A stretch of 64,000 nucleotides of DNA from Posidonia oceanica (GCA_037176725.1 JAZBRS010000044.1:3782001-3846000); one strand, 5' to 3'; shown: positions 44,013 through 56,665, counted from the first letter of the stretch. Notes: generated by a model not told the origin, from the letters alone. Translations and numbers: made by a program.

Positions 44013-46172
44013 GTTTGGGTGAGGGTTGTGGGCCCCACATGAGCTTGAGTTGGTGGGACCAACATGGGCATTGAGTTCATGGGTTGCGGTGGTGTTTCTG
44101 GAAGGATTGTGAATTTAGTTACAGAATTATAATGTTATGGGAAATAATCATGAAATTGTTAGTGAGAAGATAATACATGGATGCTACGCGGTTTTTGCTT
44201 TTTTTGGTCAAGTCATGCTGACCAAGGAAATGTTGAGTTCAGTTTGTTCAATAATATGAAAAATGACTTGTGTACATGGAATCATGTATCAAATCCTACA
44301 ATTCTTATGTGACAACCCACTTGTCAACTCTACATAAGCGGTTTCAGTTTTTTAATTCCAACAATATAAGTATAGCTACAATAATATATACAGTTAAAGT
44401 TGTACGATACTGCAGCATTTCAGCACATAGGAAAGAGAAAAAAATTACAAATAGTGGAGGAAAATTTACATTTTTGTGTGGAAGAAACATCAAAACTCTT
44501 TAGCATTTGTTTTTTTCTCATTCTTTTGCACTTTTTTTTTCTCTTCTTCCTCTTCCTTAATTTCATTTCATATGCGAATTTTGTTTACAACATTCTAGAA
44601 TAGATTTATTTTTTGAGTAAATCACAGTTTACCTCCCTCAGCTATTTGTGTTTTTCAACTGAATACCTTAAACTTCTTTTCGTTACAACTTGTCCCCCCT
44701 CAATTATGATAAATTACAATTAACCTCATTTTTTGGTAAACGACGTTAAATTTTTGCATGATTTGACCATTTTACCCTCTGTAATTTACCATTCTATGTT
44801 ACAACTTGCCTCCTTCTACTATTCATGTTTTCCAATTTAGTACCTTAAACTTTTTTTCGTTACAACTTACCCCCTCTCAAGGGTTAAATTACAGTTTACC
44901 TTCATCAACTATTCGAGTTTTGCAACTTAGTACCATAAACATTTTTTCGTTACAATGTGTCCCCTTCAATTATGGTAAATTACAATAAACAGCCTTTCTA
45001 GGTAAATGTTGTTAAATTTTTACTTTATTTGACTGTTTTACCTTTAGTTACACATAATCCCTTTCTCAATCCTATGGAATCCGACCTGAACGTTACCCCT
45101 ACGGAACCCTTTTTTCATCATCCACACCCCACCCGACACAAATCTTAGTCGTCGATACCCTTTCCAAGTGGATTGAGACATTCGGTTGAGATATACTTGA
45201 TGATGACAAGGAAGAAGCTCGAGATCTATCTATGGTATTGACAAAACCTGAGATTATCAGTTCATCAAGAAAAAAGAGAAAAAAAGTTTAAGAAAGAAGG
45301 TGAAAGGAGAAAATTTTGGTAGTGAAGTTGGGTTTAGGATTTATGATGTAGAAAAAATAAAAGAAGATGGGAAAGAAGGGTAAATTTGTCCAAAAAAAAT
45401 ATTGTAAATGTCATGTGATCCTTCAAATATGATAGAAAGGTTTTATTGTTTAATACAAGTAGTTGAGGTAGGCAAGTTGTAATGGAAAAAGTTTAGGATA
45501 CTAAATTGAAAAACTCGAATAGTTGATGGAGGTAAATGAAAGAAGATGGGAAGAAGGGAAGAAGGGAAATTTTGTCTAAAAAAAATATTATAACCCTTCA
45601 AACTTGACGGAAGGGGTCTTGTTGTCTAACGGAGATAGTTGAGGGAGACAAGTTGTAACAAAAGAAAGTTTAAGGTACTAAGTTGAAAAATACAAATAGT
45701 TGAGGAGAGTAAATTGTAATTTATCCTCTTTTTTTTTAAAAATAGTTGTCTATTATTAGACTCCCATAATGCTCAAAGGTTGGTGTTCCATTAATATTCT
45801 CTACTAAAACTCTTCTATAAGAAGGATTTTGCAAAAAAAGGTTTTACCAAAGACTTTTTCCAAGAGGTTTGTGTAATAACAATACATACCCTACTTTTAT
45901 TTTTGTTTTCCTAATATCATATAACTTGTGTTCGTGTATCATATCATTTTATGTTAATTCAAGTACCACTTCATCAATATCTCATATAATATCTTGTCTT
46001 GTCACTTTTTACAATCTTTGGTATTATTTTCTCTCCTTTTTGGGATAGATATCAATTCTTCAATGCTTGGTATCGTTTTGGCAAAGTTTGGTATCATCAC
46101 GTGATACTAGTTACAAGTATCACAATTCATTATCGATGTAGCTATCATTTCATCAATGTTCGATACTATTAC
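44013..46172. repeat. Segmental duplication, copy D (partner 51597-53779)
   Basis: The upstream region of gene 3, a MULE-like element and part of a 21-bp repeat field are duplicated in direct orientation at 51597-53779. At the right end this copy reads ATTACTTTAGTGTTTGG, the empty version of the site where the partner carries a MITE. Sequences diverge little, implying a recent event. Confidence 0.92.
44615..45728. mobile_element. MULE-like element with long inverted repeats, copy 1
   Basis: The left arm GAGTAAATCACAGTTTACC is inverted and matched at the right end (complement GAGGATAAATTACAATTTAC), and the match continues for more than 60 bp through TTTTTCAACT and TACCTTAAACTT. The flanks TTATTTTTT and TTTTTTTTT could be a 9-bp target duplication but are low-complexity. 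The arms contain repeated sub-units of TTACAACTTGTCCCC type. There is no transposase, and the open frames inside are short and unrecognised. Class assignment is an inference. Confidence 0.6.
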
Positions 46173-46370
46173 TTTAGTGTTTGGTATCATGTTATGATAC
46201 CAGTCACCTACCATTAGTATCATTTACTTATTGCTTGGTATCATTCCTTTATTCATTTTGGTACCATTGTTTCAATATTTGGTATCATTTATTCATGGCT
46301 TGGTATCATTCCTTATTTTTGTATATTTTACTTCAGTAACTAGTATCACCTGTATTATCTTTGGTACTTT
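45990..46370. repeat. Degenerate 21-bp GGTATCAT repeat field
   Basis: About fifteen imperfect units of the form GGTATCATTTCTTCANTGCTT follow one another at roughly 20-24 bp. A shorter version occurs at 53600-53779 as part of duplication D. The architecture recalls the GGTTACCAT monomers at 15.8-17.2 kb, though the sequence differs. Confidence 0.65.
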
Positions 46371-46574
46371 AATATATTCAATATTTAGATATTTTATTGT
46401 ATAATTATCTATATCTTGAATACTTATTTTGCAATTTTTTTGTCAAATTAACATACGAAAAGACGATGGAAAAAGATTATATACAGATAATGTGATTTTG
46501 TGTAATAGATGATACAATATTGTGTAATAGATCTTTTATATAATATGGTATCATTTATTACACAAAATTATATT

Positions 46575-48025
46575 AGAAACCTGCCAACCACAAATACCTA
46601 CAAAGTTCTATTGCAATCAAGCATAACATCATTTAAATATACTTTTCAAAATCCATTTTCTCTTTTCCAAATCAAAACACGTGTAGTTTTGAAATTTATT
46701 TGTGTACACTTGAAGTGGCTACTTTATGCCAAATCAAATCTAAAACCATCACAAATCAACATCTCAAAAACCTCAAACATCTTCGTTAGACCAGAGCCTG
46801 AAATTCTCAATCAGAACTCAGAAAACCTCAAACACAAACCACACAACCACCACTCATACACACAGTCAGAAAACCTATCGAGTTAAGCGACCGACACTAG
46901 CCACAAGTAGCCGCCAAGGTGTATTGCACTGCCGCGGCAAAGCCATCCTGTGCAGGAGCTCCCTGCCCCGGTTCATACTTTAAGAACCCTAAAAAATCCA
47001 CACCGGACAACACACACACAGGGTCTGCCCTCTCGAGGTCATTGGGACTGTTGCACTCGACCAACCAGAGGACCTTTTCACCTCCTGGTCTTGTTAGTAC
47101 AACTCCCTAAGACCTCATGTCAATTCATCTCGCTCATGACCGTTTAGGGGTATCACTCGTCCCTGGTCCGTTGGCTAGGCGGTTCAACCCTCTTGGTCTC
47201 GACCACACCCTTGGTATTTTAGTCTGCAGTCCCTCACCTAAGGTCTTTTGGTCCTCTAAAACGACGGAACCTCAACTTCGGACTCGCACCTGATCCTCCA
47301 GAGGTATCAATCGTCCCTAGTCTGTCAATAAGATCCTACGACCCTCATAGTTCCTCGAAAACCACACGAACTTCATCTTAGGCAATTGGCTCTCGACCAT
47401 CCACGGGTATCATTCATTCCTAGTCCGTCGGCCATATGCTTTAGCCTCATAGTCTCTCAAACTACGGAAAATCTTTTCCAAAACATTTGCAAATTTTATG
47501 CATTTTCTTTCCAAATCGTTTTTTTGGCAAACTATTTGAAAACATTTTAGAAACCAACTCAAAACACCACCAAACACTTCAAAACCCAACTACAGCCTAC
47601 TGCAAAGAAACCAGGGCATATCTCGTTTGAAACCAACACCCAAACACTACAAAATTCCCATCCATCACAGTAGGAACATAAACCATGGCAAAACTCAGAA
47701 TAATTCATCGTAAAACCACATAAGACATATTATAAATAACTCAGTAAACCATAAAACATCAAATCAACAAATTAGGATTTTTCCACTCAAAAACCCACCA
47801 TATGCAGTCCTTGGCTATCAATAGGCTGGATTTCCAACATGGAATCCCAAAAACACCGGATTCTCCCATGGAATCCCAAAGCACCCGATTCCAACATGGA
47901 ATCCCAAAGCACAACCACAACAAACATGCATTATATTAACTAGATAAGTCTTTGGATAGGGTGTGTATCTTTCACCGATGTTGGGTCCTCGACCCACACA
48001 ACAACTGTAGCAAGTGCCCTCCATC
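46575..48025 (-). repeat. Inverted, diverged LTR-like copy
   Basis: Read on the minus strand this matches the LTR-like family from the AACGTTGGTGAAGGTACACG-equivalent region through AGGACCAAAAGACCTTAGG to AGTATATTTAAA. It is more diverged than copies 1-3. It lacks both the TGTAACACC start and the 3' flank, and it directly abuts copy 3 at about 48030. Confidence 0.7.
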
Positions 48026-48048
48026 CACTTTTAGTCTATGTTTTTTGT

Positions 48049-51000
48049 TTTGAAGTTCTCGTTAATTTTTATTGTTGAGTATATCAGTATAAAATTCATG
48101 AAACAATATTGAAACTTAGCAAAATCAACCAATTTGGTTTAAGTGAAACATTCAATTTCCTTTGTAATATAAATATTAAATATCAAAAGTATAGTTTGAC
48201 CTGCAATTGTGACTTAAGAAAAATTCATGTAATACGATGGAGAATTTTACCTAATGTAGGTTCATATTTTGTAGAATGGATTAAAAAAAAATTAATGAGT
48301 CCACATATTAAATAAGTTAATTTAAATTCATTTTTTTACATGCCAATAAATGTTGATACAAATCCTATCATTGATCATGATCTAGTCATTTTATTTTAAG
48401 TACTACTGCATGAAAATTCAAATGATAAACTACTTATCTTCTTAAAGGAGAGCAGTAATAGAGCTATAATTTTTTCAAGGTAATTGTCATATAAGTATAG
48501 AAATTCATATACCATTTTCGTAGTTTCATTAGTGGTCAAGAAGACAAGGGCTACATTTCCCATCATAAACCAAAGATAGATAAAAGTTTTTGTAACACCT
48601 GAGGTCTCTGTGGGCCTGGCGCAGGTTCTGGGCATGTTTTAATAGCTTAGAACGCTGTAAGTTATTATTTTGAGATCTGGTTCTCACTCAGTTGTATTTT
48701 TTGCTGATCGAGTTGTGAGTCTGGTCGAGTGGATTGATGTTTGAATACCTTTAAATATAATATTTTCCTGGATAATCGAAGTGAATTTTTGGTGGATATT
48801 TCCCTCTTTAGGTTCTCTATTTGGCGTATTACGCCCATGGTTTTGCATTGGCTCATAGTGTCGTGATTTCTCCTTGGTATATTACACTGGAATTGTGCTT
48901 CAATTGGTTGCGTCTCGTGAGTACGGGAAGCATGAGGTGGACTACTGCCAAAATGCTACAGTGCTAGCTTGTGACTCCCATTTATGTACTGTGCCCTCTC
49001 TTGATTACAAGCTTTTGAACAATAACCTATGACAACATTGCTCATGAACAGTGCCGCATACGGGACTTCTACAAGGAGGGCGAGAGGGGTGGCGTAGGAG
49101 GAGAGTGCCACGACTGAGAGAGAGAGGTGCTTGGGAGAGACGGAGAAATCCAAGGGAAGAGAAGTGAGAAAGAGTCGAGAAGAAGAATCCTAGGAGTGGT
49201 AGAGACTGAGAGCTTGAAATAGAGAGCATGAGCAAGAGAGGAGGCCGTCGTTGCACATCGTTGTCGCCGCCGCTCACCATTGGTATAGTTGCCCCTGTTG
49301 TTGTGCTATTGCTACTGTGCTGCTGAGCTGTTGCTGCTACCGCTGTGTTGCCGAGGAGTCGTTGTCGAGTGCCGCCACTATCGTTGCCAGGTTGCTGTGA
49401 TCGAGCGAGTGCAAGAGTCGAACGTTGGTGAAGGTACACGTTCTACCTAGGATATCCCTCGCTCTTTAAATTATAAATGTATGGGTTTTGCTTGGGATTC
49501 CGAGAATGGAATCCGTGGTGACGGCAGTTTGAGGTGGCAACGTGTGTGATGGGTTTCCAAGAGAGAATCCATCCCATTTGCATGTTTTTCGGTGGTTTCT
49601 TTTTGGATTTGATTTATATGTACCTTGTTGTGTGAATCATGGTTTAGATTCTTGTTTCCCTCGAGTTTTGTTATGGTTATGCTCATTTATTGCAGGGTTT
49701 TCGAGTGTTTTTGTTTTGGGCGAGTAATGCCCTATTTTTTTGCTGATGCGGCTATTGCACTGGGGGCATGGGGACCAGCATAGGTCCCTAGGGTGGGTCA
49801 ACCACATGGCCCCCTGTGGTAGTGGTTGCAGTTGGCCTGAAGGTGTTTTTGGTGATGTTTTTGAAATGATTTTCAATTAGTGTTTTTTTAAAAAAGGATT
49901 TGAAAAGAAATACATAAGTTTTGCAAAGGTTTTCAGAGGTTTTGAAGATTCGAGAGGCTGAAGCTTCTGGTCGACGAACCAGGGATGATGGATACCCTTG
50001 GATGATCGAGAACCAATTGCCTAGGATGAGGTCTGAGTTGTTTTGCCATGGTTTTCGAAGAACCATGAGGGTCGTAGGATCGTACTAACACACCAGGAAT
50101 GAGTGATACCTCTAGAGGGTTAGGTGTGAGTCTGAGGTTAAGGTTTCGTGATTTTAGAGGACCAAAAGGCCTTAAGTGAGAGTCTACGAACCAAAAGACT
50201 AAGGGTGAGGTTGAAATGAGAGGGCTAAATAGTCTAGCCAACGAATCAGGGACGAGTAGTATCCCTAGAGGGTCAAGAGTCAAATGAGTAGGCATGAGGT
50301 CTCAGGAAGTTGTATTGGTGGGATGAGGTGGTGAAAAAGTCCTGTCGTTGGTCAGGTGCAACAATTTTGAAGACACTGAGAGAGCGGACCCTGTGTGTGT
50401 GTTGTCCTGTGTGGACTTTTTGTGGGTTTTTAGAGGATGAACCTAGGGTGGAGAGCTCCTGTACAGGGTGGCTTTACTGTGGCAGTGTAGTATGCCTTGA
50501 CGGCTACTTGTAGGTTAATGTCGGTCGCTTGGGGTTAGAGTGACTTGAGAGACTTTTGACGGTGTGTGAGTGTGTTGTTTTATTGGATTTGTGCTGATTT
50601 TGGACTTGATTTGGAGTAGAATTGCCAATTCAAGTGTGCATAAAGAGATTTTAAAAATGCACATGCTTTTGGTTCTGGGAAAGAGAAAATAATTTTAAAA
50701 AGTATATTTAAAAGATTTTATACTTATCTGCGATAGGATCTTGCAGGTTTGGTGACTTTAGAAGTTCTGGGTAGATTTAGTGATTATTTTTAGTTGATTA
50801 TTTAAATTAAATTTCTTGTATTTATTTCTGAGTTATTTAGTAATTGATAGTCCTAGGAGTGTTAGGATTTTAAACTGTTGCAATTGGATCTTGACAGTTA
50901 TAAATTTGACTTTGAAAAGATTTATATTTCGAAAGGAATTTAATTTATGTGTATTTTATTTTAGACAACTCAAATAACATTTTCAGTTCAATTAATGTGG

Positions 51001-51532
51001 TTCATTACTACTCATGAAATTTAAAATTTAAGACCTCTCCTGTGTATGTTTGAGCAGTCTAATTAATGCGACTCAATCAAGTCAAAAGGGATGAAAGTGA
51101 AAAAACATGGTTTCAAACGATTTCCTTTCTCATACCTCAAATCTCATCCCCTTCTTCTCCAAGTAATCCAAAAATAAACAAACAATCCAAAAGGCAATTG
51201 TTATTTATGAGGAAATTAACTTCAATGACAAAATACAAATTGTAAAAGTTCTAGAACAATTGTTCTTATCTAATGTGGAGTTTTAGAAATCAAACAACAA
51301 GAACATTCTAGTCTGAGAAGAAAATTGCTCTCGGTGGTTTGCTTGTAAATAACAAAATGTGATAAAGAAATGCATTGACGTTGTGCTGGCTAACTAGCAG
51401 GAGTATATTCTAGAGAAGTATTTGCTTTTGACTTTGAGTCTCTATTACTAGGTCAGCGGAACAAAAGAACGTTGCCATTACTCCATTGCAGTCACGTGGC
51501 TAACTAGCACAAGTATATTCTACCAATAGTTA
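48049..51532 (+). repeat. Long LTR-like repeat block, copy 3
   Basis: This is a full-length partner of copy 1, with TGTAACACC at 48591. It is more similar to copy 2 than to copy 1 over the GC-rich region (for example AAATAGAGAGCATGAGC). Copies 2 and 3 keep an 18-20-bp stretch (near 39860 and 50880) that copy 1 has lost between TTTTGA and TCTTGA short repeats. No host gene is seen. Confidence 0.8.
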
Positions 51533-51596
51533 TTTGCTTGATTCACAAGTATAGTTTCAACTATAGAGGGTCAAGAGTCAAGTGAGTAGGCATGCA

Positions 51597-53779
51597 GTTT
51601 GGGTGAGCGTTGTGGGCCCCACATGAGCATTGAGCTCATGGGCTGCGGTGGTGTTTCTAGAAGGATTGTGAATTTAGTTACAGAATTATAATGTTTTGGG
51701 AAATAATCATGAGATTGTTAGTGAGAAGATAATACATGGATGCTACGCGGTTTTTGCTTTTTTTGGTCAAGTCATGCTGACCAAGGAAACGTTGAGTTCA
51801 GTTTGTACCATTTTTATGTGACAACCCACTTGTCAACTCTACATAAGCGGTTTCAGTTTTTTAATTCCAACAATATAAGTATAGCTACAATAATATATAC
51901 AGTTAAATTTGTATGATACTGCAGCATTTCAGCACATAGGAAAGAGAAAAAAATTACAAATAGTGGAGGAAAATTTACATTTTTGTGTGGAAGAAACATC
52001 AAAACTCTTTACCTATTGTTTTTTCCTCATTCTTTTGCACTTTTTTTCTCTTCTTCCTCTTCCCCCCTTTTTTTTTAATCTAACCTTTTTTTTTTCTTTT
52101 TATTTGATGTCTGTGGGATTCAAATTCCCAATCTCTCGTACAACTACAAAGAGACTTCTTCCTCTTCCTTAATTTCATTTCATATGCGAATTTTGTTTAC
52201 AACATTCTAGAATAGATTTATTTTTTGAGTAAATCATAGTTTACCTCCCTCAGCTATTTGTGTTTTTCAACTGAATACCTTAAACTTCTTTTCGTTACAA
52301 CTTGTCCCCTCTCAATTATGATAAATTACAATTAACCTCATTTTTTGGTAAACGACGTTAAATTTTTGCATGATTTGACCATTTTACCCTCTGTAATTTA
52401 CCATTCTATGTTACAACTTGCCTCCTTCTACTATTCATGTTTTCCAATTTAGTACCTTAAACTTTTTTTCGTTACAACTTACCCCCTCTCAAGGGTTAAA
52501 TTACAGTTTACCTTCATCAACTATTCGAGTTTTGCAACTTAGTACCATAAACATTTTTTCGTTACAATGTGTCCCCTTCAATTATGGTAAATTACAATAA
52601 ACAGCCTTTCTAGGTAAATGTTGTTAAATTTTTACTTTATTTGACTGTTTTACCTTTAGTTACACATAATCCCTTTCTCAATCCTACGGAATCCGACCTG
52701 AACGTTACCCCTACGGAACCCTTTTTTCATCATCCACACCCCACCCGACACAAATCTTAGTCGTCGATACCCTTTCCAAGTGGATTGAGACCTTCGGTTG
52801 AGATATACTTGATGATGACAAGGAAGAAGCTCGAGATCTATCTATGGTATTGACAAAACCTGAGATTATCAGTTCATCAAGAAAAAAGAGAAAAAAAGTT
52901 TAAGAAAGAAGGTGAAAGGAGAAAATTTTGGTAGTGAAGTTGGGTTTGGGATTTATGATGTAGAAAAAATAAAAGAAGATGGGAAAGAAGGGTAAATTTG
53001 TCCAAAAGAAATATTGTAAATGTCATGTGATCCTTCAAATATGATAGAAGGGTTTTATTGTTTAATACAAGTAGTTGAGGTAGGCAAGTTGTAATGGAAA
53101 AAGTTTAGGGTATTAAATTGAAAAACTCGAATAGTTGAGGGGGGTAAATGAAAGAAGATGGGAAGAAAGGAAAATTTGTCCAAAAAAAATTTTGTAACCC
53201 TTCAAACCTGACGGAAGGGGTCTTGTTGTCTAACGGAGATTGTTGAAGGGGACAAGTTGTAATGAAAAAAAGTTTAAGGTACTAAGTTGAAAAATACAAA
53301 TAGTTGAGGGGGGTAAATTGTAATTTACCATGTTTTTTTTAAATAGTTGTCTATTATTAGACTTCCATAATGCTCAAAGGTTGGTGTTCCATTAATATTC
53401 TCTACTATAACTCCTATATAAGAAGGATTTTGCAAAAAAAGGCTTCATCAAAGACTTTTTCCAAGAGATTTGTGTATTAACAATTCATACCCAACTTTTA
53501 TTTTTGTTTTCCTAATATTGTATAACTTGTGTTCATATATCATATCATTTTATGTTAATTCAAGTATCACTTCATCAATATCTCCTACAATATCCTGTCT
53601 TATGTCACTTTTTACTATCTTTGGTATTATTTTCTTACCTTTTTGGGATAGATATCATTTCTTCAATACTTGGTATCGTTTTGGCAAAGTTTTGTATCAT
53701 CATGTGATACTAGTTACAAGTATCACAATTCATTTTCGATGTAGCTATCATTTCATCAATGTTTGATACAATTACTTTA
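51597..53779. repeat. Segmental duplication, copy D' (partner 44013-46172)
   Basis: It starts GTTTGGGTGAGCGTTGTGGG, the upstream region of a DUF1645 gene, but no DUF1645 coding sequence precedes it. About 30 bp of LTR-like sequence (AGAGGGTCAAGAGTCAAGTG at 51565 on) is joined immediately before. It carries MULE-like copy 2 and ends at a TTA that is the target site of a MITE. An extra 80 bp of T-rich sequence near 52060-52150 is absent from the partner. Confidence 0.9.
52227..53331. mobile_element. MULE-like element, copy 2
   Basis: This is the duplicate of 44615-45728 within block D'. The left arm is the same, GAGTAAATCATAGTTTACC; the right arm ends GGGTAAATTGTAATTTACCA. Differences from copy 1 are few. 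It arrived by block duplication, not by transposition. Confidence 0.6.
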
Positions 53780-53966
53780 GCCTCTCTTTGGATGTAGAAT
53801 AAGAAAAGTAGGAATAAGTGGAATGTGGTATTGGTATTCTGATAGTATTGCTATTCTGTTTGGAAGTGATTTTCTTTTAAATGTGAATAAGTTTGTATAA
53901 GAAGATATTTTGGTTTGGGTGAAAAGTGGAATAAGTATCAGAATAAGTGTTAGAATAAATGGAAAA
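53780..53966. mobile_element. Tourist-like MITE, left part, cut by Copia
   Basis: After TTA (53777-53779) the terminus GCCTCTCTTTGGATGTAGAA starts, the same family as 42495-42983. The element is interrupted at 53966/53967 by the Copia LTR. Its other half should lie beyond the Copia 3' LTR, outside the window. Block D (46160-46172) has the same site without a MITE. Confidence 0.8.
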
Positions 53967-55240
53967 TGTTGAAAAATATCTATGATATATTTGATTTTGA
54001 TGATAACAAATGGAGCTAATGATATTACTTTAGAATATACTCTTCAGTTAATTTTAAGATAGGTGGATTATCTGAGGAAAGTCAACCTTTGAAGAAAATC
54101 AAGTAAAGCATGGAATGCAGAAGAGAATTCTACATCAGAGACTACATAAAGACAAGAAGAAAGATCAAGACAATAGTATTCATGTTGTAATAATTTGTAT
54201 GCATTTTTTCTTCATTATTGTACTCTAAGAAAGGATGTAAAAGATCTCCCAGAACATCCTAAAAAGAATTAGGAAAATACCCATACTTAAACCTGAGGAA
54301 TACACTTAGAAAAACTTCAAGGTATATCATTTTCCGAGATAAGGGCTACATTAGAAAATTCATTTAAATATGACCGTTGAGTCAAAACGGAAAACCGATT
54401 CCCACCGACGTACTGTTTTCCAGGATAAAGGCTACAGTAGAAAAATCATTTAAATATGACCGTTGAGTCAAATCAAAAAACCAATTTATATAGGAAAATC
54501 GAAATCTGGAATAGGGTCCAAAGCTCCGAAACCCACCTGAACACTAGTAGTATAATCTACTACTCAGATTAATAACGGAACACCATTTCATAACGGAATA
54601 CCGATTTAGTCGATCATTAGAGATTTTTGGTCGACCGATTGATTTCGGAATACCGTTTATACTAGTTGTTTGTGAACGTTGAGCTAACTGTTAGACACAG
54701 CTTTGAGTCATGTTATATCTATAAATAGGACTCCCATGGACTTACCAAGACACACCAATACTGATAACATCTTGTGTCACTAATTTGCTAAGTTTCCAAC
54801 TCTAAATTAGTGAGAATACTCCCAAATAGCCAGAAAGAGATACTCTGTGCAAATTCCATTGGGAGATCAAAAAGAGATACTATTTGTAAAATTGTTGTAA
54901 ACAAGGAGGAGACTTCTCTAGCTGTGAGAAGAGCTCTGCGGGTTTTTGCAGAGGAGGTTGGTCTTCATCAAGTAAGTGTATTTACATTGATGAAGATTAA
55001 GGGAACTCCAGAGGGGATCTGGGAGTGGACTAGGCCGGATTGCCTGAATCACTATATATTATGTCATATATCATTGCCTCTCTTCTCCTTCTGTGTTTGT
55101 TGTAGTTAAAATTCAAACTGCTTAACTTAGATCTTTTATTTTGAATATTACTTATTGAATTGTTAAAATTGTTTAAAATTCTGTATAAACTTTAAAAACT
55201 CTATTCAACCCCCCTCTAGAGTAGTCTCTCGATCCTAACA
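53967..55240 (+). repeat. 5' LTR of the Copia element
   Basis: The LTR begins TGTTGAAAAATATC and ends GATCCTAACA. The end is fixed by the primer-binding site two bases later, and the start by the MITE interruption. It contains GATTTTGATGATAACAAA, a phrase common in Sirevirus LTRs as I recall, and a TATA box. Confidence 0.85.
54720..54727 (+). promoter_or_regulatory. TATA box in the Copia LTR
   Basis: TATAAATA lies within TATCTATAAATAGGACTCCC, the expected core promoter of the retrotransposon. The U3/R boundary would be about 30 bp downstream. Confidence 0.65.
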
Positions 55241-55242
55241 AT

Positions 55243-55258
55243 TGGTATGAGAGCTAGG
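55243..55258 (+). promoter_or_regulatory. Primer-binding site (initiator Met tRNA)
   Basis: TGGTATGAGAGCTAGG matches the usual Copia site TGGTATCAGAGC except for one base (C to G). It begins two bases after the LTR end. Confidence 0.85.
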
Positions 55259-55304
55259 TTGTCTAGAAATTAAGATCTAACAATCTATTTTAGACAAAGA
55301 AAAA

Positions 55305-56573
55305 ATGGCCTCTACCAGTAATAATGCAATTGAGGGTCAAAGCATTAACAAACCACCATTTTTTGATGGAAACAACTACACTTATTGGAAATGTAGAATG
55401 ATAATATATTTAAAATCAACAAACTTCAAACTATGGGATATAACAATTAATGGATTTCCTAAAAATAATAAACCTTATAAAGAATGGAGTGAAGAAGATG
55501 AAAGATTAGCTATCCTAGATGCAAAAGGCCTTAATATACTTTTTTGTGTTGTAAATCATGAACAATTTAATAAAATATCAAATTGTACAACTGCACAAGA
55601 AGCTTGGCACAATCTTGAAGTAACCCATGAAGGAACCAATCAAGTCAAGGAAACAAAAATCAACATACTAGTACATAAATATGAACTATTTAAAATGAAA
55701 CCTAATGAGCCTATTGGAGAAATGTTTACTAGATTCTGTGATATCACAAACTCTCTTCAAGCTCTAGGAAAATGTTATCCTCAAAGTGATTTGGTTAGAA
55801 AAGTATTAAAATCTTTAACCCCTGAATGGGAAAAGAAAACTACTGCCATAGAAGAAGCTAAAGATTTATCTACTTATGCTCCAGAAAATTTAATTGGTAA
55901 TTTAACTTCATATGAAGTTCAAATGCAAGAAAAAGAAAATGACAAACAACTAAGTAAAAAGGTAATTGTACTTAAAACAACTACCAACTCAGAAACAGAA
56001 AATGAAGATGTTGAGGAAATCACTCTCCTTACCAGAAGATTCAAAAGATTTATAAGAAGCAAAAAGCTTTCAAAGAAAGGAAAATTTAATGAACAAGAAG
56101 ATGCACCATTATACTTTAACTGTAACAAACCTGGACATATCAAGAGAGATTGCCCTTTGCTTAAAATAAAGAATTTTAGAAAAGAAAATAGAAGGCCTAA
56201 GAAAAAGGCTTTCCAAGCCACATGGGATGAGACTGATTCTTCCTCTGATGAAGAATCATCCCTTGATTCTGAAAGAGCAAATATGTGCTTCATGGCACAA
56301 GAAGAATGCTTTATCTCCCAAAATGATGACATGGAAGAACTATTGGATGCCTTTAATGATTTATATGAAAAATATAAAACTCTAAAAAAATCCTCAAAAC
56401 TTCTAAATCAACAAAATGATGATTTAGTAAAGAAAAATGATGCACTAGTAAATGAAGGAGAAAAATTAATGTCTGAAAATGAAAATCTAAATCTTAAGAA
56501 TACTGAATTAAATATGGATCTAAAACACATGAGTTATAAGATTTCCAACTTAAAAAGGGTTCAAAAACTTTAA
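55305..56573 (+). pseudogene. Copia gag
   Basis: The 422-codon frame starts MASTSNNAIEGQ. The N-terminal DUF4219/UBN2-type capsid region has KPPFFDGNNYTYWKCRM and AQEAWHNLEVTHEG. A zinc knuckle follows near residue 271 (FNCNKPGHIKRDC), in which the first Cys is replaced by Tyr (YFNC). A coiled-coil-like Asn/Lys/Glu-rich tail ends the frame. The frame then shifts (KRVQKL stop; the +1 frame continues LKDKSNDLYN). The protein would form the virus-like particle and bind RNA. The damaged knuckle and frameshift argue against activity. Confidence 0.85.
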
Positions 56574-56665
56574 AAGATAAGAGTAATGATCTCTATAACA
56601 CTGTTGTAAAATTTACTAATGGAAAGCAAAATCTAGATTTACTATTATCTAGTTAAAGATCTTCA

